DNA of 64,000 bases from Sitta carolinensis. Taxonomy: Eukaryota > Chordata > Aves > Passeriformes > Sittidae. A program made the translations under genes and the position numbers. This document shows, piece by piece, positions 14,801-25,310 of the stretch. Every line of letters begins with the position of its first letter. Within the stretch, counting starts at the first letter, position 1. Location: contig CM063284.1 in the NCBI GenBank assembly GCA_032173965.1, positions 131,121,125 to 131,185,124 of the forward strand, given 5' to 3'. A model generated the notes under the pieces. That model did no database searches and was not told where the DNA came from. It saw only the letters and a list, made by a program, of their open reading frames with translations.

Positions 14801-15800
14801 GAGGCCTCCGCTTCATAGGCCTTCCATGAGCCAGGTGCAAGATAAGAAAGAGGCTCAGCTCATGTTTTTCCCAACCAGCCTCAGCAATTCTTCACCAACT
14901 TAAGGCAACTCTTGTAGCAATTCTGACAATTTATGATAACACAGATGGGATAAAAACTAGATGTAACATGCACATGGAGTAACTCTAGTAAAGGCTAGAA
15001 AACTTTTAAACTATCTTATATTGGATTTTATTGAGTTATATATTATAGCATTATATCTCTTATAACAAGAAGTAGCTGGGAATGAATTACAAAAACGATG
15101 GAATTAGAAAAGGGAAAGAGTGCAAGCATAACTCTGGAATGAAAAACACAGCAGGGTCATAGGGAACTGAGAGGTCTAGGAGGAAGGTAGGTCACAGGAT
15201 AACCAGATGAGGTTGCAGGAATGGCAGTAAAAAGAAACAGGGCCTACAAGAAAGGAAAAACTCCTAAGATCACTCTGGAGCATGGAGCATGTTATTTGTG
15301 CCTGTAGAATAAATGAACAATCTATTGGCCTTTTAAAAAAACTCCTCTCTCCATTATTGTTAAAATGATACTACAAGAAATGCTGTATTTCAGGTTTAAT
15401 CAGAGAAAACTTTGAGAAAAACAGTTGCCATAAATATAACTACTCTAAAAATTAGGAATTGGATATAACAGTTAGAGGCATTTTGGCATCTGCATAACTG
15501 TAGTACCTTGGATTTTAATAGGAGTCAACTGTCTTGTAAAGAAGTGTTATTTCTTACTTAATGCACAGAGACTGCTGATGTACTGAGAATATTTTCTTAC
15601 TGTTTTTGAGTGGAATTCCCAAGAGAATATCCTACACTTTATGAGAGGATTTGAGAGTATGTTTTTAAAACAGGAAACAGAATGATTATTTTAGACACAG
15701 TAGAATAGGATAAGCAATTGTTGGATAGTTTGCACAAATGACAGACGATAAACCTAATTAACCTAATTAGCATGAAAGTTATTCCTTAGGTTAGAGGTCT

Positions 15801-15804
<4 letters not shown>

Positions 15805-15857
<53 letters not shown>
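15805..15857 (+). repeat. 53-nt uninterrupted poly-T
   Basis: 53 consecutive T. It is followed on the right by CTTTAAAAGAACTTTATAAATAG. If it is a poly-A tail on the minus strand, the sequence from about 15858 rightwards would be a retrocopy, but no parent gene is recognised. The length is prone to sequencing error. Confidence 0.9.
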
Positions 15858-18175
15858 CTTTAAAAGAACTTTATAAATAGAATGGAGAAAAAGAAGGAAA
15901 GGGAATGTGCAGAATTTTCTTAAGGTCAAAGCCATAGTCCAGTAAGATGTTCTGATGGCACAGAGACAGCACAGCTGCAGGCAGAAAGTTGAGATGTTGC
16001 TCAGAAATTCAGTGTGGAGTTATCAGTGATTTCCAGTGATCCCACTGGTTCATAATCATGGAAACACCTTGGAAAATCTGTGGAATTCAATACCTGTGAC
16101 TTTTCAGGTCTTCATTTTTTATAATGAAACATGCCTGTTTACCTTTTGGAAGCTATAAAACGTTTTTTAAAGCTCAACACACAGATAAATCAATTAATAG
16201 TGAATATGATAAAATGGAAAGTGAAGTGGTTACGAATTTGAGTCAAACCGATGACTAGAAGTTTTAGTTTGAAGACAGGGTAGAAAATCCATTCAGATTG
16301 AAAGAGTTAAACTTCTTTGCAATAAAATATTTCTGTTCAGACATGCCAAAAGTTTGAAAATAAAAATTTTTGTTTCAAATAACATTTTCTCCTTTTAAAA
16401 ATAGCTAAAACAAGAAAAGACTAAGCAAAAGACATAATTCTAAAAGAAATGGGGGGAAAAGCATGCTTCACATTTTCTTTGGCCAGAATTGATTTTGCTT
16501 TTTCAGAAAGGAATTCTTGCTTTTGTCCAGGTTTAGTTCTCAGCCCCAAGTATCTGTTTAGTCCTGAGCTTTCTTTTTATTTACATTTTTGCTTGCTTGT
16601 TTACACACTGGCCTCTGGCTCTAAAATCTATTTTCTCAGTGTAAAAGTTACTGTTTTGTCAATATGTTTCCATACTTACAGGGCTGGAGCATATGCCTGA
16701 GAAGAATATTCAGTTTTGGTTAGCCTGGAAAAAAGAAGGCTAAGAGGAACTTACCATCTTCAGCTAACTAAAGAAGAGCTGTAGAAAAAACAGCCATAGA
16801 CTTTTCTCAGATAGGCACAGCAAAAACACGAGGCTGCAAGACACACCACAGGACATTCCAGACAGAGATAAAGATAATATTTTTCACAAGAGTGTGGCAC
16901 ATCAAACTTGAGAATCTGAAGAATCTCCATTCTTGGAGACTTTCAAAACCTGATTGGGAAAGCCTGAGCACCCTAATCAAACTTCAGCATTAGCCCTACT
17001 TCTTGCAGCTGATGGGAATTCATGGGTCAATCCAATTTCATTTACTCTGTATTTCTAATTGTGAATGTTTTGCATAATAGTGCTCTGGGTTCAATCAGAA
17101 CAATGCACAGAATGATTGAAAACCAACTACATGACTACCAAAAAGCACTGGTCTGGCAACTAATGCATTCCATAGAAATCCAAGTGGTATTTCATGCTCT
17201 GCTTTGGGCTTTCAGACAGCTTGGACAATGTCAAGAATGAATCTTGCATCCTGAGCTTGGTTTGGACCACACCAGCTAACTTTCCAACCAAAACTCAGGC
17301 AGCATGCTCAAGATATTTTAGATTAAGCATTGTTGATGTGGTTTGGCTTTCTAGGACCTACACAACCCTCAAGTGTTGAAATATCTTCACAGATCCTTAT
17401 AGCACACAGCAAAGCATGCAACCTTCAATCTCATTCTATAAAAACCTCTCTGGCAAGCTGCAACACAGCCCTCACATTATGTCTGACAGCTTGACCTAAG
17501 AAAAAACCTACGAAAAAATAGCAGTTACCTCTCAGGGTCATAGGAACATCACATGGTACCCTAATGAAACCCAGAGGCACAACCTATTCAGTATGGACAC
17601 AGTTCACCAGTTAAAGCAGTGTGTGTTTGAGCCAGAGTGTGCCACCCCAGGGTGAGGAACTGAAACAATCCCTGGGATTGTTTTATTGAGCACCATAGAC
17701 ACGTATATTATAGACACTGCAGTCTTTCAGAGAGACAAGTTTCAATTAGTTTTAAATGAGGCAGAAGTTTTTACTCTGTATGGGAATAATGTCCCTCTGA
17801 AGTAGATTTTAAAACTAGGAAAACTTTTTTTTTTCTATTTGATTTTCTAAAAAGTCTAATTTTTATGTAAATTTTTCAATTAAGAATAATTAAGAATGCC
17901 AAATCAAGTATCCAAAAGTTAGGAAATACCATCTCTAGGGCTGACATTTCAGACTGAATTCACATATGTTCTATGTAATGGTCATAGTTTCGTGATTGAC
18001 TGGTGGGTCTTTTTCTCCTCCCACGGGACTATACAGCTTTCCATTGACTGAAAAAAAAGGGATGGAAAACACATGGTATTCTACCTCAGGCAAGGAGTTT
18101 GGTTTTCTGTGTTTCCAAGATTACAGCTGCCAAGAACAGGTCTTTTCTGTGGCCGACCTCACAGCCAAGGGTGCC

Positions 18176-18875
18176 TGAGCTTCACAGCAGCCTGCTACAT
18201 GAGCCGTCAGGGAGAACTGGAGAGATTAAGCTTCCTTTGGGTGCGTCCTAGGGTGATGCTTGTATCCCCATTTCTGTGTTCTGCTATGTTGGATATTATG
18301 TTCTGTGCCTTCGAGACTAGCTCTGAAGGACAAATGTTTTGTTTTTGTTCTGTTATCAGCCTGCTCCCCCCATGAGTGGCAGGATACAGAGATGGGGCAG
18401 TACATAGTGTGGCTTTTGTTTTTTGCTGGGCTCTTTTTGCTTGGCTCTAGCTCTGGGTTCTGCTTTTGCTCCTGTTTTGCTTTGCTTTGCTCTTGCTTTG
18501 GTTTTTTTTCCCCTTTTCCTTTTCTTGTAACTGCTCGAACCTGCTCCGGGCTGGGACCTGAGAAGCACTGAGAGTTTGCCCCTTGTGTCCTGCAGCAGCC
18601 ATCCCCAGCGCCAGAAGGAGTGACAACAGAGCGACTACTCCCAAGAGAGACTTTTTGAATTTGTCATCTTTTTTCAGAGCGGTGAAAGAGTGTTGTCATC
18701 CGGTATTGTTCATTTTGTGTGCTGGGGGTGCTGTGCCTGTTAAATAAACAGGTTCTTTCCACTTCTCTCTGAGGAATCATTCCCGAACCGGCTGCGGAAA
18801 GGGGCCGTGTGGGTTTACTCTCGGGAGGGGTCCCCCTTTGGAGGTTTTCTCCCAAATTTGCCCTAAACTAGGACA
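18176..18875 (+). mobile_element. Solo ERV LTR (left boundary tentative)
   Basis: The right end is LTR-like: AATAAA at 18743-18748, then a GC-rich U5-like tail ending CCCTAAACTAGGACA at 18875. The left edge is proposed from a 7-bp repeat GGGTGCC at 18169-18175 and 18876-18882, which would bracket a 700-bp TG...CA block. The match extends loosely beyond 7 bp, so it may not be a true duplication. The LTR could begin further left, as sequence from about 17975 has similar character. Confidence 0.6.
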
Positions 18876-18882
18876 GGGTGCC

Positions 18883-19975
18883 TAAGGGGTGCTGCACTGA
18901 AAGCTCACTGAGAGATATTTTCCTTTGTGACTGTAATTTCCCTGAGCTGATTTAGTATTTTGGAATATTTCCACCTATCTCTGGGACAGAATGACAGAAA
19001 ACAGTCCAAGCCTGTAACAAAATTTAGAGTAAGACATACATGAACATCCGAAAGAACGTGAATATGTCTACACTGACATTCCTGCAGTTTTCTGACCCTT
19101 GTTAGCTCAGGTACTGATAGCACAGTGAGCAACACAGACTGCAGTGCTACAAACTAAATGTGTAAATGAGCCTGAATGCCTGGAATCTGTAATTGTATTG
19201 CTAATAAATGAACCACATGGTTTAAAGTTAACTTAGCGTCACCTCAATGAACAGCAACCATCTCTTGATTAAAATGCTGTGTTAGGATAACTGTCTTGCC
19301 TATAGAAAAAAAAAAAAAAACCAACAAAAAAAATATGAAAACTCTCCAAGCACACACTGCAGGAGACATTTAACATACACTTAATACAATTTCACACAAC
19401 CAATGATATGAGCTAATACACCTATAATTTGGTGCTTGCTTTCCATTAATTCAAGGAGTTTTTTCTCAGATGGGTAAAAAATCTTGGCATATTTATTCTT
19501 CTCAGTGCTTAGGGCTGATAGAAATTTGAACGTGAATAGTCTGCCAAAGTGTTATTCACCTCCCAAGGCATTGAAATCTATCAGTCATAATGATAACTTA
19601 GCTTTGATAACTAAACACTACTTATGTCAAAGGTTTAATGAGAACAGACTTATCCATCGTACAGGGAATTAACATAAGTATTTTTAGCAGAATATTTCTC
19701 TATTTGAACTATATGGTTATGCACAAGAATGTGAACTAAAATGAAAAATAATGTAAAATTGAGAAAGACTATAATGAATACCTTAACCTTAACCTTTTGA
19801 TTTATGATTCTGTCTCAGCTCAAAAAGCTGATCATGCCAACAGGAAAAAAAAATAAGTGAACTTTGAAGGTCAGAGAGGGGCAAGGGTTACTCATATAAC
19901 TGAACTCTTCCTTTAGGAAAAAAATCCCTCAAGAAGCACTGCATCAGAAAAACTGTAACTATTCTAAGTCTTGCT
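18883..19975. other. Gene-free stretch between LTR and tandem array
   Basis: AT-rich, with a poly-A run at about 19306-19320; nothing recognised. Confidence 0.75.
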
Positions 19976-20019
19976 TTGACCACTCTAAGAAGGCAATCAT
20001 TGACCACTCTGAGAAGGCA
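19976..20019 (+). repeat. 24-bp tandem duplication
   Basis: TTGACCACTCTRAGAAGGCAA occurs twice, 24 bp apart, starting at 19976 and 20000, with one transition. It lies just left of the larger tandem array. Confidence 0.7.
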
Positions 20020-20029
20020 AATGAGCACT

Positions 20030-22200
20030 AGCCCAGATCCACCAGCCAAGTCCCAGGTAAATAAGCTCTCAAGGGGCAATATATTTTTGCAACATGCACC
20101 TTCCTTCAGCAACCTCCTTCAAACTTCTCTCCTGAGTTCTGTGCTTTGTCTCTCTCCCAACCCCAAATTTATGTGTTCGTGGGGACTGTGCCTAAACTAC
20201 CCAAGACACTGTTGGATGAGACCTTGAATTCCTAGCTATGTCTCAGATAAATGTCTTCTTATGTAAATTTAAGCACAGCTGTCTTGGGGTGATTTTATGA
20301 TGAATAGTCTATCTGTTTGCCTGCTTCATGCCCCAAAATGGTTGATGTAGCTTTAAGGTGGGTCTGGAGGGAGAAGGGAGCCTTAGAGCTCTTTGGTGGG
20401 CTTTTCCAAAGCCTTGTCCCCAGATGTCCACTGTGGCGTGTGCTCTGGGCTTTTGCTTGGCTAGCATAGGGTTTTTTGTTAGCCCAGGCAGAAAGGTGGT
20501 GTTTTTTTCCTTCCCTGGCCTTGGAGAGGCTGCAGCAGTAAATCTTCAGTGGCTCTTCAAAGTGAACTCGATGGTTTGGTTTTGGTTTGGCAGGAAGGAC
20601 AAGGGGCCTCTCCATTTTGGCCCCACATCTCAGAAGAAGCTGAGATGGCAAGAGAAAGATCACCTGCTTCATCTGCCATAAGAGGGAACCAACATCTCAG
20701 ACTCGCCAGGTTTCACATCTGTTTGCTTGAACTTCTGCCTGAATCTACTGCACAGGTGGGGGGAGATGTTGGTTTGGTTTTTTTCCCTGAAAACCCATGC
20801 CATTTTGTCCCCACCAGGTTGGGTTTTTCTTTTCTTTCCCTGGAATTTTAGGGTTTTGTTCCAGTGTTTGTGTGTGCATGGGGGTGGAGGGGCCTAAGTT
20901 CTGACCATTCAATATCTAGCATTTATTTACTTTTACTGTGCCATGTGGGCACTCTGTTTATCAATAAATGGTTGTTTGGGGTTTTTTTCACTTTCATCCA
21001 CTGGTATTAATTTCTTATTGATAGAAAGGGATTGTTGGAACTCTTTTTTTTTTAGAGAAAACACTCATTCCAGTATGTTTTCCCCTAAAACTTATCTCTA
21101 AACCAAGACAACGGCACAAAACTTCAGGAGAGAATTCTTCTGAAACTCTACTGTTCCCTTCAGCAGCTTCTTTTTAAGCTTAACTGGACTAAACTGGAGC
21201 TTCTACTCTTTGTGTCTCTTCCAACACTTATCCCAATCCTAGGTGTCAGGTGAGATCTAGCTCAACATTCTCAAGTCATAGCCCAGGTGAACATGTCCTC
21301 AGGGAACAATTATTTTTGTCCCCATCCCTTCCTCTGGCAATCCGTTTTCAATCCCTGACCAAATGAAGTGCTAGGCTTTCTCTCTTTTCCCAAAGCTGAA
21401 CATAACCAGATCCCTAATCATAGGTTCATAGGCTGAGACAGCCCAAAGCCCTTAACCATCAACCAGATGGAAACTTTTCTGAGAATAATTCTTTCCTGCC
21501 CCACTCCAAATGGGGATTCAAACTTGGCTGTTTCCTCTCCCTAAGCCTAATTGTAGTCACAACTTCAACATCTGGTATCTGCAGAGACCAGCCAAAGACC
21601 CCAAGCCATAGCCATGATGAACAAGTTATCCTAAGAGAATTCTTACAGCAAATCTTTTTATTAAAATGGAGTTCTAGGCTCTGCCTTGTTAAAAGTCTAA
21701 TTTAGTCTGAATGCAAAGGATGGCTTGAGCCTTAGTTCCAGATCCTGAACTAGCACCCAGTTTAAAAAGATTTCAGGTAAGAGGTATTCTTGCAGCCTAC
21801 CCCTTACTCCTACTTCTCCTTTTCTGCCCCACACCAACTGTAGCTCCAGGTTTTATCCCTCTCCCAACCAGGTATGTAATGTTAACATTAACCCTAATCC
21901 CAGACATCAGCTGAGCCTTCTCCAACGTGCCCCATCATGGCCTGGATGAAAAATGTCTCCAGGTAGAATTCTATTCATGTCCTACCCCTTTTTGTCAGCT
22001 CTTGGTAGCTCCACGCCAAGTGCATCTCTAGGCATGATGACTCTCATTCTCCTAATCCAACACATAACTCTAAACCCATTCCACAGCCTGGGCTGAATCT
22101 TGGCTCAAGGCACCCAGCCATGACCTAGATGAGAAATTTCTCAATGAAAATCCTGTCTGGAGACTACTCATCCCTTTTCCAGCTACTTGTTAACATTGCC
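20030..22200 (+). repeat. Degenerate tandem array, unit about 150-200 bp, at least eight copies
   Basis: A recurring core resembles GCCATGACCTGGATGA, then AAATTTCTC, then GAGAATTCTT, then CCCCTT with a CCAGC. Cores lie near 20053, about 20245 (split by the LTR), 21281, 21460, 21611, 21754, 21940 and 22121. Spacings are about 145-200 bp once the 20280-21110 LTR and its duplication are removed. Between cores sit CTAACCCTAA-like stretches. The copies are clearly diverged, so the array is old. The family is not recognised. Confidence 0.75.
20280..21110 (+). mobile_element. Solo ERV LTR inserted in a tandem array
   Basis: An 831-bp block from TGTCTTGGGG to AACCAAGACA with AATAAA at 20963-20968. 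Flanking 5-mers are ACAGC (20275-20279) and ACGGC (21111-21115), a 5-bp duplication with one transition, as expected for an old ERVL-type insertion. It interrupts a unit of the degenerate tandem repeat that continues on both sides. No internal viral genes are present. Confidence 0.82.
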
Positions 22201-23204
22201 AAGGATGGCGATTCTTGGATCAGGGATGTTTTTGTGGTTGTTGCTCCCTCCTTCCAGAAAAATAATGAGTATACAACTTAGTATTTTCAGTGAATTATGT
22301 ACTGAGTTCATATTTAAGCAACTCAGAGTCATAATCCATACAAGACAGCAATATTGCTTATTGTTCAAGATTTTTTTCAATTTCCTGTCACAACCTTGAA
22401 TATGTTTTGTTGTGATTCTGCTTATTTAACTGATCAGAGGCTTCATCTGCTTTTGCTGTATCCATCTGACTTCAAATCTAAAGAATGTCTACAGCTGCAA
22501 GACACATGGCTTCAATATCGTTCAAGATAATCATAAAACCCTCTCAAAACAGGTATTTTGAGACTGCTAAGATATAGTTAGGTTTTTTTCATGCCATGAC
22601 AACCAGCAGGTATATCTTATGCTGTGATCTTTGGGAGAATGGCATGAGATAGATGATGCTTTATATTAGCACTGCTGGAAGTCCTTGGGGTAACTTTGAT
22701 CAAATCTATTAATACAGTCGAAGATTAATACTAGACTAATACGTGTCAAAATTAGTTCCAAAGAAAACGTTTTCTCTATTTGATGGGTGCAGTCAGAGTA
22801 ATATATTTGTTCCCAACTGTTTTAATGAGTCATACAGTCTTTCTTCAAAATATTTCAATTTGCTACAACTGTATGCCTATTGATTCTTATCTATCCTATC
22901 TCATTGGTTCAGAATAAAAATATATTTATTCCTTTCAGATTAATTTAGTTTTCCAGCCGAATCAAACCAAAACTGGCTATTTCCAGGCACGGATCTGTTC
23001 CCTTTGTTCTTTTTTAAGACAGAAATGTTTTTCCGACGAGAGCTCGGCTCTTCACGATGCTGCCACTTGGTGGTGCCCCGGCGCTGCAGTGAAAAACTTC
23101 GAGGATTGTGGAATTGTGGAATTCAGTTCCACCAGGTTCTAGCGGTGCTTTCTTTAAAATGAACAATATTTACTGTTCCATGGCCTCGGTTTAAAAAAAA
23201 AATA

Positions 23205-23207
<3 letters not shown>
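22200..23207. other. Gene-free stretch between tandem array and microsatellite
   Basis: AT-rich except a short GC-rich patch at about 23030-23105 that carries the CTCF-like motif. No gene recognised. Confidence 0.75.
23060..23073 (-). promoter_or_regulatory. CTCF-like motif upstream of MTDH
   Basis: On the minus strand CCACCAAGTGGCAG matches CCASYAGRKGGCRS at 13 of 14 positions. It sits in a short GC-rich island inside AT-rich DNA, about 2 kb from the promoter. Confidence 0.4.
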
Positions 23208-23237
<30 letters not shown>

Positions 23238-23324
23238 TGTATGTATGTATGTATGTATGTATGTATGAGATATATATATGTATATGTATGTGTATGTGTA
23301 TATATATGTATATATATGTATATA

Positions 23325-23364
<40 letters not shown>

Positions 23365-23426
23365 TGGGTAGGTAGGTAGGTAGGTAGGTAGGTAGATAGA
23401 TAGATAGATAGATAGAGAGGGGAGAG

Positions 23427-23472
<46 letters not shown>

Positions 23473-23483
23473 GATAGATAGAT
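23208..23483 (+). repeat. Compound microsatellite
   Basis: Consecutive tracts: (ATGT)n 23208-23267, TATA/TATG mixture 23268-23328, (GA)n 23329-23359, (GGTA)n 23367-23393, (TAGA)n 23394-23416, a GA-rich bridge, then (ATAG)n 23429-23483. Open frames on the minus strand here are translations of the repeats. Confidence 0.97.
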
Positions 23484-23739
23484 AAACACAAAACAAAACA
23501 TTCAAAACATGAATGATGCTTTCAAATTTGTTAGGCACATTTTTTTATTTATATATGTAAAACTATAAGTACATGGTCACTGTTCTGTCACCTCTATACA
23601 GTGCAACATCTTAAACTTCTTAAAATACTTGCAGAATACTATATTTGAGATGTTGGGGAGGCTGAAATGTGCAACTAGTTGCAACAACAATAGTTAATAT
23701 TTTCTGAAAAATTAAAACAGTCTATGATAAAGCATCCTT

Positions 23740-24862
23740 GACTAACTGATGTCCTCCTATGACAAGGTGACCCACTTAGTGGATGAGGGAAAGAAAGGCT
23801 GTGGATGTTGCCTACTTGGACTCTAGTAAAGCCTTTGACACTGTCTCTCCCAGTATTCTCCTGGAGAAGCTGGCTGCTGACAATCTGGGTGAGTGCACTC
23901 TTTGCTGGAAGAAATACTGGCTCCATGTCAGGCCCAGAGAATGGTGGTGAATGGAACTAACCCAGCTGGCAGCTGGCAATTATTGGTGCTACTTGAGGAT
24001 CAGTACGGGGTCTAGCTCTGTTTCACATCTTTATCAATGACCTAGACATCAAGTTGACCATCAACAAGTTTGCAGTTCACACCAGGTTGTGTGGGAGTGC
24101 TGATCTGCTGGAGGGTAAGAAGGCTCTGCAGACAGATCTGAACAGGCCAGATCGAAGGGCTGAGGCCAGTTTTAAGAGACAGAGTGCTGGGTCCTGTACT
24201 TGGGTCACAACAACCTCATGCAGTGCCACAGGATTAGGAAACAGTATTTGGAAAGCTGCCCAGTGGAAAAAGGGCTGGGAGTGCTGGCCATAAGTAAATG
24301 AACATGAGCCAGTGTGTGCCCAGGTGACCAAGAAAGCAAATGTTGCCCTGGCCTGTATCAGGAATAGCTTGGTCAGCAGGATCACCCGGCCTGGTGAGGC
24401 TGCACCTCAAATCCTGGGCCCAGTTCTGGGCCCCTTACTGCAAGGACATTGAGTTGCTGGAGCGTGTCCGGAGAAGGGCAATGGAGCTGGTGAAGGGGCT
24501 GGAGCACAGGTCCTGTCAGGAGCAGCTGAGGGAACTGGGGGTGTTTAGCTTCGAAAAAAAATGAGGCTCAGGGGTGACTTTATCACTCCCTAAAACCACC
24601 TGAAGAGAGCATGGGGGGGGGGGCAGCCCCTTCTCCTAGGAAACCAGTGACAGGGTAAGACATCACCTCAAGCTGTGCCGGGGGACCTTCACTTTGGACT
24701 TTAGGAGGAATTTCTTCACAGAAAAGGGTGGAACGGGCTGCCCACCCTGGAGGTGTTTAAGGAAAGCCTGTACATGGCACTTGGTGTCAAGGTCTATTTG
24801 ACGGGGTGGTGTTCGGTCATAGGTTGGAGTTGATGATCTCAGAGGTCGTTTCCAACCCCTCG
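23740..24862 (+). mobile_element. CR1 LINE fragment: reverse transcriptase C-terminal part and 3' UTR
   Basis: Near 23798-23880 the plus strand reads AVDVAYLDSSKAFDTVSPS, the conserved CR1 reverse-transcriptase block. Typical CR1 landmarks follow: HLYQ-like FHIFINDLD, the ACATGAGCCAGTGTGTGCCC motif, the GGCCCAGTTCTGGGCCCCTTACT region, and the 3' end TTGGAGTTGATGATCTCAGAGGTCGTTTCCAACCCC. The frame is broken in several places, so it is a dead 5'-truncated copy. It ends against the MTDH CpG island. Confidence 0.93.
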
Positions 24863-25242
24863 GCCTCAGCCTCAGCCGCTCCCGTTCCGTCTGCCGCCTG
24901 CCACGTCGCGATCGCTGTCTTCCCTGCCGGCGCCGCCCTTGGCTGGGCCGGGCTGGGCCGGGCGCGCCAGGGCGGAGGCGGTGGCAGAGGCGGAGAGGGC
25001 GGAGGCGCCCCCGCCCCGCGGTGATGGCGGCGCGCTGCGGCGGGCGCGCGGCGGGGCGGTGACGTCGCGCGCGAGGCGGAGGGCGGGGAGGAGGAAGAGG
25101 AGGAGACCCGGGCGGCTCCGAGGCTGAGGCGGCCGCGTCCAGCGGAGGCTCCACTCGCGTCCCGTCCCGTCCTGTCCTGTCCTACCCCCCACCCCCGGTG
25201 CCTCCGGCTCGGGCGGGCCGGCCCGGCTCTCCCGAGGCCGCG

Positions 25243-25257
25243 ATGAGCTCGGCCTGA
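25243..25257 (+). promoter_or_regulatory. Short upstream ORF in the MTDH leader
   Basis: ATG AGC TCG GCC TGA, four codons, ends 53 bases before the MTDH start codon. If the transcript begins upstream of 25243 this uORF is in the leader and could lower or tune MTDH translation. Another short one (25024-25062, 12 codons) would count only for the longest leaders. Confidence 0.45.
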
Positions 25258-25310
25258 GGGCGTCCTCGCCGCCTCGCCCGGTTCGGGCCTCTACGAGGCC
25301 GGGGACCGCG

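Larger units (their letters stand above)
6227..17970. other. Gene-free intergenic DNA
   Basis: Contains the AAAAC and GTTT microsatellites, the poly-A and poly-T tracts and one CTCF motif listed separately, plus a G-rich pentamer-like patch at about 9546-9586. No gene recognised; the 141-codon frame at 10910-11335 looks random and AT-driven. Confidence 0.75.

Noticed and set aside
14667..14903. 78-codon open frame with balanced composition
   Set aside because: No homology recognised and no start context or splice evidence; treated as chance.
20295..20851. Open frames of 100-125 codons on both strands
   Set aside because: Inside the 20280-21110 LTR; no retroviral protein motif.
21860..21905. 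TTAACCCTAATCCC as a possible interstitial telomere repeat
   Set aside because: Only isolated CCCTAA-like units occur inside each diverged tandem copy; there is no (CCCTAA)n run.
23123..23538. Minus-strand open frames rich in YLSIYLSI and HTYI repeats
   Set aside because: Direct translation of the compound microsatellite.
24663..25154. 163-codon minus-strand open frame rich in Pro/Arg/Ala
   Set aside because: It spans the CR1 tail and the CpG island; length and composition come from GC-rich DNA. No domain is recognisable.
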